Of a DNA stretch of 64,000 bases, positions 50,935-59,667 are shown in pieces. The translations under genes and the position numbers were made by a program. This stretch comes from JBBDNV01 sp040877415 (lineage in GTDB: Bacteria; Planctomycetota; Planctomycetia; Pirellulales; PALSA-1355), in contig JBBDNV010000128.1 of the NCBI GenBank assembly GCA_040877415.1, positions 1-64,000 on the forward strand, given 5' to 3'. The notes beneath the pieces were generated by a model, which had not been told where the DNA came from, searched no databases, and was given only the letters and a program-made list of their open reading frames with translations. Each line of letters begins with the position of its first letter. The first letter of the stretch is position 1.

Positions 50935-51462
50935 ATGCAGAGCGACGCGGAGATTGTCCGCCAGGTGCGCAACGGAAATCGCCAGGCATACGGCGTCCTC
51001 ATCGAGCGCTACCAGCGGCTGGTGCAGGCAACGGCCATGCGGTTCACCGGCGATCGGCACGCCGCGGAAGACGTCTCGCAGGAAACGTTCATTTTCGGCC
51101 TGAGGCAGCTCGGCTCGCTGCGCACGCCGGCGAAATTCGGCGGCTGGCTATTGGCCATTACCCGACGAACGGCGGCCCGGTCGAAAACCCGCAGGCTGCG
51201 CGCGCCGGTTTCCATCGGCGATCCCGATGCGCTGCCGGCTGGCGACGGCGAAGCGCTTTCCGCCCAGTCGCAAGAGCTGATGGAGCTTATGGACCGTTTG
51301 CCCCAACACGAGCAAGCGGTGGTGGCGCTGCGGTATTTGAACGGCCACTCGGTCCAGGAAATCGCTGACATGACGGGGCGGCCTGTAGGCACAGTCACCA
51401 AACAACTTTCGCGCGGTTGCCAGCGCCTGCGAAATTGGCTCGATAAGGAGGACGCACGATGA
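50935..51462 (+). CDS. ECF-type RNA polymerase sigma factor
   Basis: 175 aa from ATG 50935 (a GTG at 50890 would add 15 residues). Sigma-70 region 2 is at residues 5-80 (IVRQVRNGNRQAYGVLIERY, RHAAEDVSQETFIFGLRQLG) and region 4 at 120-168 (LPQHEQAVVALRYLNGHSVQ, IADMTGRPVGTVTKQLSRG). Region 3 is absent, as in ECF factors. It would redirect RNA polymerase after a signal. The next gene overlaps by 4 bp (ATGA), a strong hint that its product regulates the factor. Confidence 0.9.
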   Translation: MQSDAEIVRQVRNGNRQAYGVLIERYQRLVQATAMRFTGDRHAAEDVSQETFIFGLRQLGSLRTPAKFGGWLLAITRRTAARSKTRRLRAPVSIGDPDALPAGDGEALSAQSQELMELMDRLPQHEQAVVALRYLNGHSVQEIADMTGRPVGTVTKQLSRGCQRLRNWLDKEDAR

Positions 51463-53135
51463 ATCGCCAGATCGACATCGAAGAACGGTTTGCGCAGCTT
51501 GCCCGCGAAGTCGGCTCTCGACCGGAGCTGGCCCAAATCGTGTTGCAACAAGCGGACGAACTATTTCGAGCGCAGCCGGCGCCGAGATTGCTGGGGCGAG
51601 TTCCCGTGGGGTGGCGATGGGCTTCGGCTTGTGCGGCGGCATCGCTGATTGGGGTTTCCATTTGGCTGTTTTGGACGCCGCGGCCGCTCTCCGCGCAGAT
51701 TCTCACGGCGCTTGCGCGCGTCGAAACCGTGCACGTGACGGGATCCACGAACCGCATCGTTCGCAAATGGCCGCTGGAAGATCCCGCCGGCGCGCGTGCT
51801 GATGGCACGGAACTGGTGCCGCTGGAGGCCTGGTATTGGACCGACGGGCACGGGGTCGCCCGGTCGTATGAGCGACAAGGTCCCGTCACGCTCACCCGCA
51901 CGGGCGGCGAACAGCGCGAATACCAAAAAGACGTCGATCTGCTCTACGTCCGCCAAGGCGGATACTCGAAAGACCGCGTGCAACAGATTTCCAGGCTGGC
52001 GGAATACTTGGAGGCGCTCGAACGTCCAGGCATGATCAAACGGAATCTGGGAACCCGCAAAGAGGGCGATTCGGTCCTTGCAGGACTGGAGCTGCGGCAC
52101 CGCGGGCGCGTGCAAACCGTCTGGTGGAACGCCGAAACTTTCCTGCCGGTGCGGATGTCGGAGCTAGGAACCACGGGCGAGGGAAAAACGGTTGAGTCGC
52201 ATCTCGCCTTTACCTATAACCAGCCGGTTCCCGCGCAGGTCGCCAGCTACCAGGCTCCCAAGGCCAGGCAGGTGCGATACGGCGGATCGGACAAAGCGTC
52301 CTTGGCATGGCGCCAGCACGTCGAGGAAATCGAAAGGCGGCTCGCCGAACAACCGCTCGCGGGTCGCGTCGAGGTTTTGCCACGCAAGAACGGCCGATTG
52401 TTTTCGATTTCCTGGACGTTGGCCACGCCCGACGGCAAATACGTGGTCACTCCGCTGTGCGGGCGAGCGGAAGACCTCTCGACGCTGGCGGATTTCATTC
52501 GCCTGCGGGTCGCAACCGGCGGTCCCGGGCGTTACCTCGCCTCGTGGCGCGTGCCCGAAGAGCTGCGCGAGTTGACCCTGCGGCACGACGTCGTGTACGA
52601 AGCAACGGTTCCGTGGCAAGAATGGATCCAAGTCGTGCTGGGCCATTTCGGCCTCGAGTACGTCGACGTCGCGGGGACGCAAACCGTGTGGGTCGCCCGT
52701 CACGACGAGCATTCGCACAAGCCAACCGGGCCGGTATCGCCACCGGTCCCCTACATTGTCGAAGGGGGAATCGAGAAACGGGGTTATGTCAAGCCCGGCG
52801 TGGGGATGCGCCTCGCGCCCGTCACCCTCGAGACGCTGTTTCACGACTTCAATGAGCGGCAAGCCATGGATTTTGACGGCGATTCGATCATCATCGAAGA
52901 CCAGACCGGTTTGCCGCGGCCGCCGGCATTCGACAAAGAGGTTCACGGCACCTGGGAAGACTACTGGAAGAACGTCGTCGAACCGAAGTACCCGATGGCG
53001 ACCGACAGCCCCTACTTTCGCGGCCCCGAATCGCTCGACATGGCCAGGAAGTGGTACCACGACCAGTTCGGTATCGCCTTCACCGAAGAGACGCGGCCGA
53101 CGACGGTCCACGTGGTGCGGCGCAAGCAGCCGTAA
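51459..53135 (+). CDS. Membrane protein coupled to ECF sigma factor (anti-sigma-like)
   Basis: 558 aa, overlapping the sigma gene by ATGA. The N-terminal 50 residues are a short helical cytoplasmic part (LAREVGSRPELAQIVLQQAD), then one membrane helix (about 52-72), then a long external part (about 75-558) with beta-rich repeats, ending in a YEATVPWQEWIQVVLGHFGL region that resembles the outer domain of TIGR03435-type soil proteins. No zinc-anti-sigma HxxxCxxC motif is visible. Position makes an anti-sigma or signal-sensing role likely; the sequence alone does not prove it. Confidence 0.6.
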   Translation: MNRQIDIEERFAQLAREVGSRPELAQIVLQQADELFRAQPAPRLLGRVPVGWRWASACAAASLIGVSIWLFWTPRPLSAQILTALARVETVHVTGSTNRIVRKWPLEDPAGARADGTELVPLEAWYWTDGHGVARSYERQGPVTLTRTGGEQREYQKDVDLLYVRQGGYSKDRVQQISRLAEYLEALERPGMIKRNLGTRKEGDSVLAGLELRHRGRVQTVWWNAETFLPVRMSELGTTGEGKTVESHLAFTYNQPVPAQVASYQAPKARQVRYGGSDKASLAWRQHVEEIERRLAEQPLAGRVEVLPRKNGRLFSISWTLATPDGKYVVTPLCGRAEDLSTLADFIRLRVATGGPGRYLASWRVPEELRELTLRHDVVYEATVPWQEWIQVVLGHFGLEYVDVAGTQTVWVARHDEHSHKPTGPVSPPVPYIVEGGIEKRGYVKPGVGMRLAPVTLETLFHDFNERQAMDFDGDSIIIEDQTGLPRPPAFDKEVHGTWEDYWKNVVEPKYPMATDSPYFRGPESLDMARKWYHDQFGIAFTEETRPTTVHVVRRKQP

Positions 53136-53191
53136 AGCCGCATTGGGCATCCATTGCCATCCCGTCGACGCCGCATTCGACGCGTCCGTCC

Positions 53192-54175
53192 TCACGCCGA
53201 AAACCAAAGCCGCCTGGCCGTTTCACCGAGAACCTGGCGCTGGGTGGCGGCGTCGAGGCCCAGCTCGTGCGTGAACACGCGAAGGTGCTCGGCATAGGTC
53301 GCCTTCGGGCACCACAGCTCGCAGGGGAAATCGCTTCCCCACACGCACCGCCCCGGGCCGTAAGCCTTGATGATCTCCCGGCACGACTCGTGCATGTCGC
53401 GAAAGGGATACTCCAGGGCGCTGCCGGTCACGACGTACGACAGCTTCGCGTGCAGGTTCGGAGTCTTGGCCAGGCCGATCATGTCGCCAAGAATCGCGTC
53501 GTAACTCTCACCGGCCGCCAGGTTCAGACAGTGGTCGATCACGATGGGCAATTTCGGATAGCGGGCGGCGAGCGCTTCGAGCTCGGTCCGCTTGTCGCGA
53601 TTCACGAGCACGCAGACGACAATCCCCAGCCGCGCGGCCGTCGACCACAGGTCGCGAACTTTCGGGTCGTCGAGCCGCCCGCTTTCCGCCGGAATGCTGC
53701 GCAGCCCGCGGATGTTCGACTCCTTGACGTACCGTTCCAGCACGCCCGGGCTCTCGGGATCGTCGGGATTAAGCAGGCACACGCCGGCCAGCAGATCGCG
53801 ATTGTCCCGCGACGCATCGGCCACGAAGCGGTTGTCCCAGCGGTAGAACGTGAACGTATGAACGGCGGTGGCATGACGCACGCCGTTGGATTGCAACGTC
53901 TTTCGCAGGTGCTCGATGGTTCCACTGCCCGCCGGCGGCCGATAAGGCTTTTCGATGGGCGGATACGTTCGCTCGTCTTCGCTGTAAACGTGCGCGTGGC
54001 AATCGATGTAGAGCGGGAGAGCTTCGGCCGGATCGGCCTCGGCCGCCGTCGCCAAGGCCGGCATTCCCGCGGCCGCCGCGCCCGAGGCGGCCAGGAATTC
54101 ACGTCGAGACAGATATTGGCCGGACACGGGGCGCGTCTCCGCTGCACGTTTGTCGGTGTGAAGGGGCAGGTTCAT
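53192..54175 (-). CDS. Amidohydrolase family 2 protein with Tat-like leader
   Basis: 327 aa from ATG 54175, overlapping the upstream stop by 4 bp (ATGA). The N-terminus has SRREFLAASGAAAAGMPAL (twin-arginine leader, about residues 23-41). The TIM-barrel metal hydrolase core starts with DCHAHVYSED (HxH motif about 58-62), and later IDHCLNL and VWGSDFPCELWC, the latter with the barrel-end Asp. These families hydrolyse or decarboxylate organic acids. It is downstream of an enolase-superfamily gene, so the two probably handle the same substrate. Confidence 0.78.
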   Translation of the reverse strand: MNLPLHTDKRAAETRPVSGQYLSRREFLAASGAAAAGMPALATAAEADPAEALPLYIDCHAHVYSEDERTYPPIEKPYRPPAGSGTIEHLRKTLQSNGVRHATAVHTFTFYRWDNRFVADASRDNRDLLAGVCLLNPDDPESPGVLERYVKESNIRGLRSIPAESGRLDDPKVRDLWSTAARLGIVVCVLVNRDKRTELEALAARYPKLPIVIDHCLNLAAGESYDAILGDMIGLAKTPNLHAKLSYVVTGSALEYPFRDMHESCREIIKAYGPGRCVWGSDFPCELWCPKATYAEHLRVFTHELGLDAATQRQVLGETARRLWFSA

Positions 54176-55314
54176 TGATAGGCGATATTTCCGTCGCGGT
54201 CCAACATCAGCTCGCGCCGCCATTTCTGGAGCGGTTTGCCCGCGAACGCTTTTTCGTTCAGCTCGATCCCCAGGCCCGGCGTGTCGGGAACTTCGAGCCA
54301 GCCCTCGGAATACTTAAACGGTTTTTGAATCAAGTCGCGCGAGGGGGGCTCGTCGTCGGGCACGTATTCGAGGATCAGGAAGTTCGGCGTGCTGATGGCG
54401 AAGTGGGCCGAAACGGCCGTCGAGATCGGTCCCATCGGGTTGTGAGGCGCGACGGTGAGATACTCCGCCTCGGCCATCGCCGCGATTTTCTTGGCCTCGA
54501 GCAACCCGCCGCACAAGAGCAGGTCGGGCTGCAGGATGTCGGCGGCATTGGCGGCGATCAGGTCGCGGAACTGGTATTTCGTGACGAGCATTTCGCCGGT
54601 CGCCAGCGGAATATCGATGTTTTGATGCAGCCGCGCAAGCGCGGCGATGTTCTCCGGCCGCAGCGGCTCTTCGTAGAACAGGGGCCGGAACGGTTTGACG
54701 ACCTCGGCCAGCTCCTGCGCGCGGATCGGCTCGAAAATCTGGGCGTGCGGGTCGAGCGCAATGTCGACGTCTTCGCCGACCGCCCTGCGCAGGATTTCCA
54801 TCCGCGTGCGCGTCTCGCGCAGGACCTGGCCCCACGGCAATTGCTGGTAGTGGGCAGGCTGCGGAGACACCTTGATGGCGGTGAAGCCCTGCTTCTTGAC
54901 GACCCGGGCGACTTCGTCCTCGACTTGTTTCCGTGTGTCCCCGCCGCCGGCTGAGCGGTACACGCGAATTCGATCGCGGCAGCGGCCCCCGCAAAGCTGA
55001 TACACGGGGACCCCGTAGGCCTTCCCCTTCAGATCCCAAAGCGCGATTTCGATGCCGCTGATCGCCGCGTTGACCATCGAGCCGCCGGGAAACCGCGACC
55101 CGTTGTACAAGAGCCGCCACAAATGTTCGATGCGCGTCGGGTCCTGGCCCACGAGCCAGTCCTTGAAGTAATGGATGATCTGCTCGACGGCCGCGTCGGG
55201 CCCGACTCGATACGCCTCGCCGATCCCGTACAGATGTTCGTCCGTCACCACCTTCACGAAAACATGGTTTCCGCCAAGGTGCACCGGATAGGTGAGAATG
55301 TCGATGATTTTCAT
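54172..55314 (-). CDS. Mandelate racemase / muconate lactonizing enzyme family protein
   Basis: 380 aa, enolase superfamily. Metal-ligand and catalytic motifs are visible: TAIKVSPQP (Lys near 165), DIALDPHAQIFEP (Asp), FYEEPLRPEN (Glu), LATGEMLVTK (Glu), and VAPHNPMGPIS (His). The His-based pattern is typical of acid-sugar dehydratases such as galactonate dehydratase. It probably dehydrates a sugar acid in the cytoplasm. It overlaps the amidohydrolase by 4 bp and is preceded by a good AGGAGG-like sequence about 10 bp upstream. The exact sugar is not readable. Confidence 0.85.
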   Translation of the reverse strand: MKIIDILTYPVHLGGNHVFVKVVTDEHLYGIGEAYRVGPDAAVEQIIHYFKDWLVGQDPTRIEHLWRLLYNGSRFPGGSMVNAAISGIEIALWDLKGKAYGVPVYQLCGGRCRDRIRVYRSAGGGDTRKQVEDEVARVVKKQGFTAIKVSPQPAHYQQLPWGQVLRETRTRMEILRRAVGEDVDIALDPHAQIFEPIRAQELAEVVKPFRPLFYEEPLRPENIAALARLHQNIDIPLATGEMLVTKYQFRDLIAANAADILQPDLLLCGGLLEAKKIAAMAEAEYLTVAPHNPMGPISTAVSAHFAISTPNFLILEYVPDDEPPSRDLIQKPFKYSEGWLEVPDTPGLGIELNEKAFAGKPLQKWRRELMLDRDGNIAYQ

Positions 55315-55362
55315 GCCGTGTTCCTCCTGGGTTGGGCGTCACGCGGCGACCAACCGACTTCG

Positions 55363-56334
55363 TTAGAGGTGCTTTTCGATCCAGCCGACGGCGTGCCCAA
55401 CGTAGTCGAGGGGCAATCGGTGGCCGGCCTCGAAAAACACCTGGTCGTTCGCTTTGCCGTCAAAGAGCGACTGGCGCTCCCGTGCGTGCTCGACGGGGCA
55501 CATTTCGTCGTTGCGCCCCATGATCGCCAGAAACGGCCGATCGCCGATGGCTCGCACGAAGTTTTGCGGCGCGACCAGGGACCACTTCGACTTTTCGGCC
55601 GGGGCCGCGACCGCGACGGCAGCCTTGATCCGCGGTTCGACGCCGGCGAGCAGAAACGTTTGCGTCCCGCCCATGCTGTATCCGACGAGGCCCATCCGCG
55701 CCTTGTCGATCTCGGGCCGCGTTTCGAGATAGTCGATTGCCCGCCGGTAGTCGCGCGTCGTCTGGATGTAGATATCGGCGAGCGTGAAGTATCCCTTGCG
55801 CGGCATGCTGGCCGCGTTTTCAGCGACGTAATGATTCACCGGCGCGAAGTCGTTTTGCGCGATGCGGTCGCCGTGACACTGGGCGTCGAGAGCCAATACG
55901 GCGAATCCGGCCGCCAAGAGGGCCCGGCGCACGTTGCCGCCGCTGATGTAGTTGCCGTCCTGCCACCAGTTTTCCTTGGATCCCGACCATCCGTGCAGCA
56001 AGAGCACGCACGGATACGGGCCCGCGCCGCTGGCGGGAAACTGCAGATACCCCGGCACGAGAAACCCCTGGGCGCCGCGAAAGACGATCTTCTCGCGCAC
56101 GAGTCCGTCTTTCTCGACCTTCTCGACGGTGCGAGCCTCGATCGGAATTGTGGCGTCGTACTCATAGAGCTCGGCGACGGCGCGGCTTGCCTCTTCGCCG
56201 AGCCTTTCGACCGCGGGCGCCTTCGCACCCGCGCTGGCGGTCGGCGAACTGGCCGGTTCATCGGCCCGGGCCGCCGCGACAGCGAAGAGCAAAATCACGG
56301 ATAGTCCCATGCGCGGGCGACGACGGTCAATCAT
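55363..56334 (-). CDS. Secreted alpha/beta hydrolase
   Basis: 323 aa from ATG 56334, with GGGGGAGG about 7 nt upstream (longer frame rejected). A signal peptide covers residues 1-25 (ending ARADEP). The hydrolase core has LLLHGWSGSKENW (oxyanion region), GYSMGGTQT (nucleophile elbow GxSxG, Ser within), a catalytic Asp in MGRNDEMCPVEHAR and a His in DYVGHAVGWIE. It resembles dienelactone hydrolase/acetyl-xylan esterase types and would act on esters outside the cytoplasm. It lies upstream of the mandelate-racemase gene on the same strand (48-bp gap). Confidence 0.8.
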   Translation of the reverse strand: MIDRRRPRMGLSVILLFAVAAARADEPASSPTASAGAKAPAVERLGEEASRAVAELYEYDATIPIEARTVEKVEKDGLVREKIVFRGAQGFLVPGYLQFPASGAGPYPCVLLLHGWSGSKENWWQDGNYISGGNVRRALLAAGFAVLALDAQCHGDRIAQNDFAPVNHYVAENAASMPRKGYFTLADIYIQTTRDYRRAIDYLETRPEIDKARMGLVGYSMGGTQTFLLAGVEPRIKAAVAVAAPAEKSKWSLVAPQNFVRAIGDRPFLAIMGRNDEMCPVEHARERQSLFDGKANDQVFFEAGHRLPLDYVGHAVGWIEKHL

Positions 56335-56463
56335 CGGCAACCTCCCCCAAAGAAGAATCCGCCTGGCATTATCCTCAGAATCCTCTGGCGGCTGCAAATC
56401 CGCGTGACTATAGTCCTGGCTCGTGGAGCACTATGTGGACGGGCGTGGACGGGCGACAACCGC

Positions 56464-57600
56464 ATGACCGGGGATCGGCTCTATTTCGGCCTGGCGATCG
56501 CGCTGGTCGCGTTTTGCGCGGCGAGCCCCTGCCCGGGCGAAGTGGTTGTCGGAGCGTATTATTATCCCTGGTACGGGCCGTTCGCCGGCGGGCATGATCT
56601 GAACCAGAGCGTTCGCGGGCACCTGGTGCCGCCGCAGCCGCCGGCCATCGGTGCGTACAGCAGCCGCGATCCGAAGACCATTTCCGCGCACATCGACCAG
56701 AGTCACTGGGGCAACATTTCCTTCTGGGCCGTCAGTTGGTGGGGGCCGAATTCGGCCGAAGACGCCACGTTTCGCGACGCGATTCTGGCCCATCCGCGCC
56801 ACGCGGAGCTCAAATATGCCGTGCATTACGAATCGACCGGACGACTGGGTTCGATCGACAATCCCGACTTCACCAATCTCGTACCCGATTTCCGGCACCT
56901 GGCGAACAACTATTTCGCCAATCCCAGCTACCTGCGCGTCGACGGCCGGCCCGTGGTTTTCATGTACGTGACGCGGGCCTATTTCAACAGCCAGGCCGCG
57001 CGCGACGCGGTGGCCGAGCTGCGCACGCTCATGAAATCCAAGTTCCAATTGAATCCGTACCTGGTCGGCGACGATCTGTTCATCGGCGGAGTCGACCGGG
57101 GGCGGGCAAAACTCTGGGACGCGATCACCGATTTCGACGTCTACGGCACCGTGCTCCAACAAAAAGGATCCACGGCGGCCGCTCTCGTCGAATTGGCCAA
57201 GGTCTACGATGACGCGCGCGCGGCGATCGCTCCGCTGGGAATCGCGTTTGTGCCGACAGCTTCGCCCGGATTCAACGACAAAGGCGTGCGCGGCGGTCAT
57301 CCGGCGGCGCCCCGATACCTGGTCGACGGGCCAAAATCAAGACCGGGCGACTTGTTCGCGCGCATGCTGACAAACGTGGCAGTGCCGCGCACCGATCCGG
57401 CGGCCGGCAATATCCTCATGATCAACTCGTTCAACGAGTGGCACGAAGACACGCAAATCGAAGCCTCGGGAATCGCTCCGCCGACCAACGTCGACGACTC
57501 GGGCAAGGACCGATTCACGGAGGGGCACTACTACGAGGGCTATGGCGAGAAGTATCTAAAAATCCTGCGCGCGGCGACGGTGCGCAGCCCGGACAACTGA
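56464..57600 (+). CDS. GH99-like / WbsX-like glycoside hydrolase, secreted
   Basis: 378 aa from ATG 56464 (signal about residues 1-26, ending CPGE). The mature start VVVGAYYYPWYGPFAGG (27-43) has the YYYPWYG motif seen in GH99 (endo-alpha-mannosidase/mannanase-type) and WbsX-type proteins. Later RPVVFMYVTRAYF, PYLVGDDLFIGG and INSFNEWHEDTQIE fit the barrel and the terminal active-site region of that group. It would cut alpha-mannose-containing polysaccharide on the cell outside. It converges on the oxygenase gene; the gap holds a hairpin. Confidence 0.75.
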   Translation: MTGDRLYFGLAIALVAFCAASPCPGEVVVGAYYYPWYGPFAGGHDLNQSVRGHLVPPQPPAIGAYSSRDPKTISAHIDQSHWGNISFWAVSWWGPNSAEDATFRDAILAHPRHAELKYAVHYESTGRLGSIDNPDFTNLVPDFRHLANNYFANPSYLRVDGRPVVFMYVTRAYFNSQAARDAVAELRTLMKSKFQLNPYLVGDDLFIGGVDRGRAKLWDAITDFDVYGTVLQQKGSTAAALVELAKVYDDARAAIAPLGIAFVPTASPGFNDKGVRGGHPAAPRYLVDGPKSRPGDLFARMLTNVAVPRTDPAAGNILMINSFNEWHEDTQIEASGIAPPTNVDDSGKDRFTEGHYYEGYGEKYLKILRAATVRSPDN

Positions 57601-57633
57601 TGCGCGACAAGCTCGGGTGCAATTCCAGAACAT

Positions 57634-57652
57634 GCTCACGCCGGGCGTGAGC
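57634..57652. terminator. Hairpin between convergent genes
   Basis: GCTCACGC-CGG-GCGTGAGC, a perfect 8-bp stem with a 3-nt loop, embedded in ATGCTCACGCC...GAGCACGGCAC. It is related to the TGCTCACG palindrome at about 9444. It lies 34 bp after the GH99-like stop and 19 bp before the oxygenase stop, so it may serve both. Confidence 0.55.
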
Positions 57653-57670
57653 ACGGCACGCGGTCCCGCG

Positions 57671-58690
57671 CTACAGCACTTCGCGGCGGAGCTGCGGAAA
57701 CACCTTGGAAACCTTGTTCAACAGGTATTCGCCGTAGGTGGCGCCGATTTCGTGAACGCTCGCGCGGTCCCACCGCTCGTGGCTGTCGTCCTCGATGGCG
57801 TGGCCGGACAGCTCTGCGATCGGCCGCACCTCGGCATCGAAGTTGGGATCGAAGAAGAACGGGAAGGAAAGACGGTCGCGGCCGGCCGTATTGAGCACGC
57901 GATGCGGCGTGGAACGGTAAATGCCCCGCGTCAGGCGATCGAGCATGTCACCGATATTGCAGATGAACGAACCCTTAACCGGCGGCGCGTCGATCCAGCG
58001 CGATCGGCTCTTCACCTGCAACCCGCGCGTGTCGTCCTGCTTGAGGATCGTCAGCAATCCGTAGTCGGTGTGCTCGCCCACGCCCCAAGCGGGGTCTTTC
58101 TCATCAGGTGCGCCGGGCGAAGCGGGGTAGTTGAAAATGCGAAACAACACCAGCGGGTCGCCCGTGTAACGGTCGGCAAAATACGACTCGGCGAGTCCCA
58201 GGCTCAGCGCCAGTCCGGCCATCAGATGGTGGCCCAACTGCGTCAGTGCCGCCATGTACTGGAGCACGACTTCGCGGAACCCGGGGATCTCGGGAAAAAG
58301 GTTTTGGCCGAAAAGCGGCCTGCCGGCCACGACGGCCGGATGATCGAGGGGCAGTTCCGCGCCGAAGTAGATCCCCTCCTTGCGATCGGGCTTGCCCGAG
58401 GTCAGCTCGTCGCCGACGCGAAAATATCCCCGCCAGGCCCGGCCGCCGCGCGCCATGCCGATGCGCATTTTGTCCGCGGTGCTCAGGGCGAAGAATTGCC
58501 GGCTGAGCTCCGCCAGCCGCGCGGGCAATGGCTCGTCGACGCCGTGTCCGACAACGTAGAAGAACCCGCATTCCCGGCACGCCCGGCCAAGCTGCCGCGC
58601 CACGTCGCCGCGCCCGCTGCTGCCGGCCACGAGCGGGCCGACGTCCACGAGCGGGATTTCGGCAAATTCAGCCGGGCCTTGGGGGGTCAT
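57671..58690 (-). CDS. 2-oxoglutarate/Fe(II)-dependent oxygenase (isopenicillin N synthase family)
   Basis: 339 aa from ATG 58690. DIOX_N-type N-terminal region (IPLVDVGPLVAGS... GFFYVVGHGVD), then the double-stranded beta-helix with the iron triad: HTD in GEHTDYGLLT, and His in STPHRVLN, plus the RxS for 2-oxoglutarate in DRLSFPFFFDP. Such enzymes hydroxylate or cyclise small molecules. Cytoplasmic. It lies 38 bp downstream of the response regulator, suggesting co-transcription, though a functional link is not evident. Confidence 0.85.
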   Translation of the reverse strand: MTPQGPAEFAEIPLVDVGPLVAGSSGRGDVARQLGRACRECGFFYVVGHGVDEPLPARLAELSRQFFALSTADKMRIGMARGGRAWRGYFRVGDELTSGKPDRKEGIYFGAELPLDHPAVVAGRPLFGQNLFPEIPGFREVVLQYMAALTQLGHHLMAGLALSLGLAESYFADRYTGDPLVLFRIFNYPASPGAPDEKDPAWGVGEHTDYGLLTILKQDDTRGLQVKSRSRWIDAPPVKGSFICNIGDMLDRLTRGIYRSTPHRVLNTAGRDRLSFPFFFDPNFDAEVRPIAELSGHAIEDDSHERWDRASVHEIGATYGEYLLNKVSKVFPQLRREVL

Positions 58691-58728
58691 CGAAATCCTT
58701 CGCCGGCGCGCTTCGCCCACGGGACGTT

Positions 58729-59115
58729 TTAGTCGCCCCAATTATAGACGCGGCGCATGGCGGCTTCGACCGTGCTGGTCAAGTCGCGGCGGCTGACGGG
58801 CTTGGACAACACGGAAAACGCCTGGGCCAGCTCGGCCTGGCGCACCAGCGCCTCGTCCAGTCCGGCGGAGATCAAGATGCACGGCAGGCGCGATTTGAAC
58901 CGCTTCACCTGCCGCAGCGTTTCCAGACCCGTGAGCTTGGGCATGTGCATGTCCAACAGCACCAGGTGCACCTCCTGGCTGCGGACGATGTCGAGCGCCT
59001 CCTGGCCGTCGCCGGCCAGGATCGTGCGGAAGCGCGACTCGAAAACAGTGCGCACCGTCTCACGAAAGTCGTGATCATCGTCGGTGATCAACAGCGATGG
59101 CAATTCCAAACGCAT
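58729..59115 (-). CDS. Stand-alone response regulator receiver protein
   Basis: 128 aa from ATG 59115. Receiver-only: acidic pocket ITDDDHD (about residues 10-16), phosphoacceptor Asp in LVLLDMHMPK (about 53-62), Ser/Thr switch in LISAGLD, and Lys in VLSKPVS. No DNA-binding or effector domain follows, so it is CheY-like and acts by protein contact. Partner histidine kinase is not in the window. It ends with a short tail RRVYNWGD. Confidence 0.9.
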   Translation of the reverse strand: MRLELPSLLITDDDHDFRETVRTVFESRFRTILAGDGQEALDIVRSQEVHLVLLDMHMPKLTGLETLRQVKRFKSRLPCILISAGLDEALVRQAELAQAFSVLSKPVSRRDLTSTVEAAMRRVYNWGD

Positions 59116-59667
59116 GGCGCTATTACCCGTCGCACCAAAGCGGGCACGCAAGAACTCGAATTTGACGTGCCGCGTGAGCGAATCCCCCTAATGCAAGTTG
59201 AGTACCATTTCTCGCCGGGCCAACGTGCCAGACTGTGGCTCCGGACACGGTGCTCGGCGATAAGGCATTAATCGGTCGGTACTTATATAATAGTTCGGCT
59301 GGCTGGAAAAGATAAGTTGCGGAAGATGAGGGAAACAGAGACGCCATAAGCTCTGCCATTTAGGCAGTTTCCGCCGAATAAGACGGCCGCTGCTTCAGGG
59401 GCTCTTTTGGCTGCCCGGACGAACCCGTCGCTTCGCCCGAATCACAAAGTTCGAGCTGCTTGGATCGCAGGCTGAACGGTGCCACGGGTGGCTCGTTCCG
59501 CCCGTGCCGGCGACCTTTTGGACCGGCGCGCGAGAGCGTTTGATCGCGGCTTGTCACCCGCACGAGCGCCCCTATACTGAATCGAAGTACTGAAGATTTT
59601 TCGCTTGCGATGCCGGTCCGCCCCCCTTGCCGGGCTCGAGGCGCTCAAGAGCCGAAAGACCACCCGC
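59116..59667. other. Intergenic region upstream of SDH operon
   Basis: About 550 bp between the response regulator (-) and the sdhC-like gene (+). An AT-rich patch (TACTTATATAATAGTT near 59279-59294) could hold a -10 element. A weak hairpin (CACGGGTGGCTCGTTCCGCCC near 59477) is present. No gene is supported. Confidence 0.4.
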
